From Candidatus Gottesmanbacteria bacterium RIFOXYB1_FULL_47_11 (GTDB taxonomy: Bacteria > Patescibacteriota > Microgenomatia > UBA10105 > UBA927): a stretch of DNA of 15,201 bases. A program made the translations under genes and the position numbers. Below are positions 12,847 to 15,201 of the stretch, piece by piece (within the stretch, counting starts at the first letter, position 1; every line of letters starts with the position of its first letter). A model generated the notes under the pieces. It was not told the origin of the DNA, searched no databases, and worked only from the letters and a program-made list of their open reading frames with translations. Location: NCBI GenBank assembly GCA_001779455.1, contig MFKE01000016.1, forward strand, positions 85,273 to 100,473. The letters run 5' to 3'.

Positions 12847-14022
12847 TTACGCATGATAGCGGCGTTGAATCCGTATCCCCAGCGGCAGAATCAGTAACAG
12901 ACTGAAAATACCAAGCACCGTAAACATAGGCTTGACGCCTCCGAAATAATCCATGATTGGCCCGGAAATCAGGGCAAATCCGACAACGGAGAGTGAGATA
13001 AGCAGGGAAAGCGAAGAAAGTGCGGTTGCCCGGTTTTTGGAATCATACTGTTCATTGACGTAGCTCCCCAGAATGACCCACCGTGCACTGGAGACAAATG
13101 TGGATCCCGCAACAGCGAGAACCGCTATTTCTTTCGTGATTGTAAAACCGGGCAGATACGCAAGGATCATGAGAAAAGGAAAAAAGAGATATGCCCGTTT
13201 TTTGGTGACGATGTCTTTAATGTGCAGCGCGCCAAACAAAACACTGCTGTTGAAAAGCCGGATGGTTGCGACGATCACACCTATCTGGAATGTAGTATAG
13301 CCGATGGTAGTGAGAAGCGACGTATTAAATATCATCATTGCAGACCAGGTGATGCCGCCGACTGCGATATAAAAAAGAGATATATCGCGGATATATGGTG
13401 TTTTAAATATTTCACGAAACCCGAGCTGAAACTGTCTGATATATCTCCGTAGAGTAAATTTTTCCGTATCTATATACGGTTCGATGAAAAAGAATGCGGT
13501 GATAAGCGCTGCAATACTTGCGATGACGGTTGCGTATATCGCGGTTTTATATCCCCACAAACTGAGGACGCCTCCCGAAAAAATTGCGACGGCAAACGCC
13601 AGTTGGAAAATAAGAGACGCTTTGGATGTGACTTTCGGAAACAAGTGTTCTTTGCCGTCCTGCTTAAGCGAGTCATACATCAGCGCCTCACCCGCTCCGG
13701 ATACGAAAGAGTCGCCGATTCCGGTGACAACGGCATAGAAGATAAATGCCGGAAATGATGTGGCGGACGCGTACATAAGAAGGCCAAAGATTCCGATAAG
13801 CCTGCCGATTATGACCGATGCCTTTTTCCCCAGTAGGTCCGCAACAGCCCCGGTGGGAAGTTCTGAAAGAAGCTGTGATCCCTGCATGACCGCTTCGATG
13901 AGCGCCAGTTGCGACAGCGAGATAAATTGAAGTTCATACGCAACCCACACCGGCATATGGAAGATAAGCCCGAGGAAAAAATTGGAAAGATACGCAATTT
14001 TTACATTTCTCTGTGAGATCAT
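12847..14022 (-). CDS. Major facilitator superfamily transporter
   Basis: A 391-aa polytopic protein with about 12 hydrophobic segments. The loop after the second segment, ELPTGAVADLLGKKASVIIGR (about 54-74), is MFS motif A, and the central basic loop (about 185-210) divides two six-helix halves. It is probably a proton-driven exporter or uptake carrier in the cytoplasmic membrane; the substrate cannot be read from sequence. TATAAT (14035-14030) lies 7 nt before ATG 14022 with no Shine-Dalgarno. It is divergent from the spermidine-synthase-like gene over 50 bp and convergent with serS. Confidence 0.9.
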   Translation of the reverse strand: MISQRNVKIAYLSNFFLGLIFHMPVWVAYELQFISLSQLALIEAVMQGSQLLSELPTGAVADLLGKKASVIIGRLIGIFGLLMYASATSFPAFIFYAVVTGIGDSFVSGAGEALMYDSLKQDGKEHLFPKVTSKASLIFQLAFAVAIFSGGVLSLWGYKTAIYATVIASIAALITAFFFIEPYIDTEKFTLRRYIRQFQLGFREIFKTPYIRDISLFYIAVGGITWSAMMIFNTSLLTTIGYTTFQIGVIVATIRLFNSSVLFGALHIKDIVTKKRAYLFFPFLMILAYLPGFTITKEIAVLAVAGSTFVSSARWVILGSYVNEQYDSKNRATALSSLSLLISLSVVGFALISGPIMDYFGGVKPMFTVLGIFSLLLILPLGIRIQRRYHA

Positions 14023-14029
14023 TACATAA

Positions 14030-14035
14030 ATTATA
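14030..14035 (-). promoter_or_regulatory. -10 box of the MFS gene; predicted leaderless start
   Basis: A perfect TATAAT on the minus strand, 7 nt before ATG 14022. No good -35 is seen at 16-18 nt. Confidence 0.55.
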
Positions 14036-14043
14036 TGCCAGAT

Positions 14044-14052
14044 TGGTATAAA
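14044..14052 (+). promoter_or_regulatory. Extended -10 of the spermidine-synthase-like gene
   Basis: TGgTATAAA, about 20 nt before ATG 14073, which would leave a short leader of about 13 nt without a Shine-Dalgarno. It lies next to the divergent MFS -10 box. Confidence 0.4.
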
Positions 14053-14072
14053 ATAAGAAGCAACACAGATAT

Positions 14073-14726
14073 ATGCGCTGGCTTAGCTATATTTTGCCGT
14101 ACGTTATTTACAAAAAAAGATCCGCATACAACCGCGACATCCGGGTTATTCATGAACGCGGGGTATATAAACTGCTTGTGAACGGTTCACGACAGTCGGG
14201 GGAATATATAAAAACTCTTTGGCAGCACGCGCTTGGCGAGTTTCATATTATCCCGTCGCCGGATATCAAGCGCATCCTCGTGTTGGGGGTTGCGGGCGGA
14301 ACGGTTATCCATCTTTTGCATGCGATGTATCCGGATGCGGTTATTGACGGCGTGGATATCGACCCGGAAATGTTGGAAATCGGGAAAAAATATTTTTTTT
14401 TGGATTCGGTGACGGGACTGACACTTACCCTGAGAGATGCAAAAGACTATGTACGTGAAAGTATACAAAAGAAGCAGGCGTGGGACATGATTGTGGTGGA
14501 TTTGTATGTGGGAGCCTCAATCCCTGCGTTTGTGGGAGAAGAGCAATTTTTACATGATCTCAAAAAAATTCTCTCTCCGGGCGGGATCGTGTTGGTGAAC
14601 TATCTGCGCGAGTTTGAGTATGAGAAGCTTTCGACGTATGTTTTTGAAAAACTTTATAAAGTATTCCGCAGGGTACAGGACACCGAAATTTATTGTAATA
14701 GATTCTTTTTTTGCGCCAATGGATGA
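14073..14726 (+). CDS. Spermidine-synthase-like / class I SAM-dependent methyltransferase fold protein
   Basis: A 217-aa Rossmann-fold protein. ILVLGVAGGTVIHLL (68-82) is the nucleotide-binding motif I, DGVDIDPEM (92-100) the acidic ribose-binding strand, RDAKDYV (121-127) matches the spermidine-synthase DAxxYV segment, and WDMIVVDLYVGA (137-148) gives the strand-4 Asp. It follows the spermidine synthase layout but is shorter than full SpeE (about 280 aa), with only a reduced N-terminal part, and lacks the DSTDP motif. It may use SAM or decarboxylated SAM; the product is not known. It stops 25 nt before secA. Confidence 0.8.
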   Translation: MRWLSYILPYVIYKKRSAYNRDIRVIHERGVYKLLVNGSRQSGEYIKTLWQHALGEFHIIPSPDIKRILVLGVAGGTVIHLLHAMYPDAVIDGVDIDPEMLEIGKKYFFLDSVTGLTLTLRDAKDYVRESIQKKQAWDMIVVDLYVGASIPAFVGEEQFLHDLKKILSPGGIVLVNYLREFEYEKLSTYVFEKLYKVFRRVQDTEIYCNRFFFCANG

Positions 14727-14736
14727 GGCAAAAATG

Positions 14737-14745
14737 TGGTAAAAT
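14737..14745 (+). promoter_or_regulatory. Extended -10 of secA; predicted leaderless start
   Basis: TGgTAAAAT, with TAAAAT at 14740-14745, 6 nt before ATG 14752. No Shine-Dalgarno and no clear -35 at usual spacing. Confidence 0.5.
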
Positions 14746-14751
14746 AACCGC

Positions 14752-15201
14752 ATGCTGAAGTTCCTAGGAAAATTCCTCGATAGTAACGAAAAAGAAATTT
14801 CTCAGCTCCGGAAAATCGTCGACGTCATTAACCGACATGAGCCGGAGATGAAGAAGCTTAAGCCGGGAGATTTTGCCAAAAAAACCGCTGAATTTAAAGA
14901 ACGGCTTGCCGCGGGAACGACGCCCGACGAGCTCTTACCGGAAGCGTTCGCGCTCGTGCGTGAAGCTTCCCTGCGTACCATCGGACAGCGCCATTTTGAT
15001 GTGCAGATGATTGCGGCAACCGCCCTCCATCGCGGCAAAGTGGCTGAGCAAAAGACCGGAGAAGGGAAAACACTCTCTGCCATCCCCGCGCTATACCTCA
15101 ACGCTCTCACCGGTAAAGGCGTTCATCTGGTGACCGTAAACGATTATCTGGCACGCCGCGACGCCGGCTGGATGGGGCCGATTTTTCATATGCTCGGGAT
15201 G
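14752..15201 (+). CDS. secA: Preprotein translocase ATPase SecA (5' part; runs off the right edge)
   Basis: 150 residues from ATG 14752 to the window end. The start MLKFLGKFLDSNEKEI and the following helix are SecA-like; LPEAFALVREASLRTIGQRHFDVQMI (about 62-87) is the conserved N-terminal segment, AEQKTGEGKTL (98-108) is the Walker A (TGEGKT, 102-107) of nucleotide-binding domain 1, and VTVNDYLARRDAGWMGP (about 127-143) is the next SecA signature. SecA drives protein export through SecYEG and would serve the signal-peptide proteins in this window. Confidence 0.95.
   Translation, partial: MLKFLGKFLDSNEKEISQLRKIVDVINRHEPEMKKLKPGDFAKKTAEFKERLAAGTTPDELLPEAFALVREASLRTIGQRHFDVQMIAATALHRGKVAEQKTGEGKTLSAIPALYLNALTGKGVHLVTVNDYLARRDAGWMGPIFHMLGM

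Noticed and set aside
1..15201. CRISPR arrays, insertion sequences, prophage or toxin-antitoxin modules
   Set aside because: No spaced direct repeats, terminal inverted repeats, transposase or phage motifs were seen; the HTH/69-aa pair is divergent and does not resemble a known toxin-antitoxin pair.

Overview
The window looks like chromosomal DNA from a bacterium of the Candidate Phyla Radiation (Patescibacteria), most likely a Microgenomates-type lineage. This is inferred from gene style, not from a search. The signs are a VanW-like protein with the GDGVCHLAS signature, small membrane-anchored surface proteins with Pro/Thr linkers, a DUF2207 protein with a poly-Gly tail, lamin-tail domains, very tight gene packing, a lone tRNA without encoded CCA, and the standard genetic code (TGA is used as a stop). 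There are no insertion sequences, CRISPR arrays or phage genes.

Layout. 1-1726 (minus strand) is an envelope block: a partial VanW-like gene with its own promoter, preceded by a 302-aa protein with a C-terminal double-psi-barrel-like segment that overlaps a 106-aa unknown. 1757-2282 holds a divergent pair: a small helix-turn-helix protein (minus) and a 69-aa unknown (plus). 2302-5285 (plus) is a three-gene surface block: a lamin-tail protein with a Pro/Thr linker and C-terminal anchor, an N-anchored unknown, and a DUF2207 membrane protein. 5367-5921 is an A+T-richer coiled-coil unknown. 5945-6018 (minus) is tRNA-Glu(CUC), divergent from greA. 6749-8876 is a GNAT-like protein overlapping an M20 metallopeptidase/deacylase. 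8912-12842 is lysS (with a C-terminal HD-domain fusion), an rdgB/HAM1-like gene and serS. 12847-14022 (minus) is an MFS transporter that converges on serS with a 4-bp gap. 14073-14726 is a spermidine-synthase-like/methyltransferase protein, and the 5' end of secA runs off the right edge.

The most interesting signals are in expression control. First, many genes without a Shine-Dalgarno sequence have a -10-like hexamer (TATACT, TATAAT, TACAAT, GATAAT or TAAAAT) only 6-8 nt before their ATG, which predicts leaderless mRNAs. Second, three genes (vanW-like, greA and the GNAT-like gene) instead have a promoter followed by a short leader that is almost entirely an intrinsic-terminator-like hairpin plus a T tract placed right before the start codon. 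The vanW-like and greA promoters are both TTGACA-17-TACAAT. This resembles the E. coli greA leader terminator (GraL) but recurs at unrelated genes. On the protein side, the lysyl-tRNA synthetase carries an HD domain and lacks the motif 3 arginine, and the HAM1-family protein has altered substrate-site motifs.
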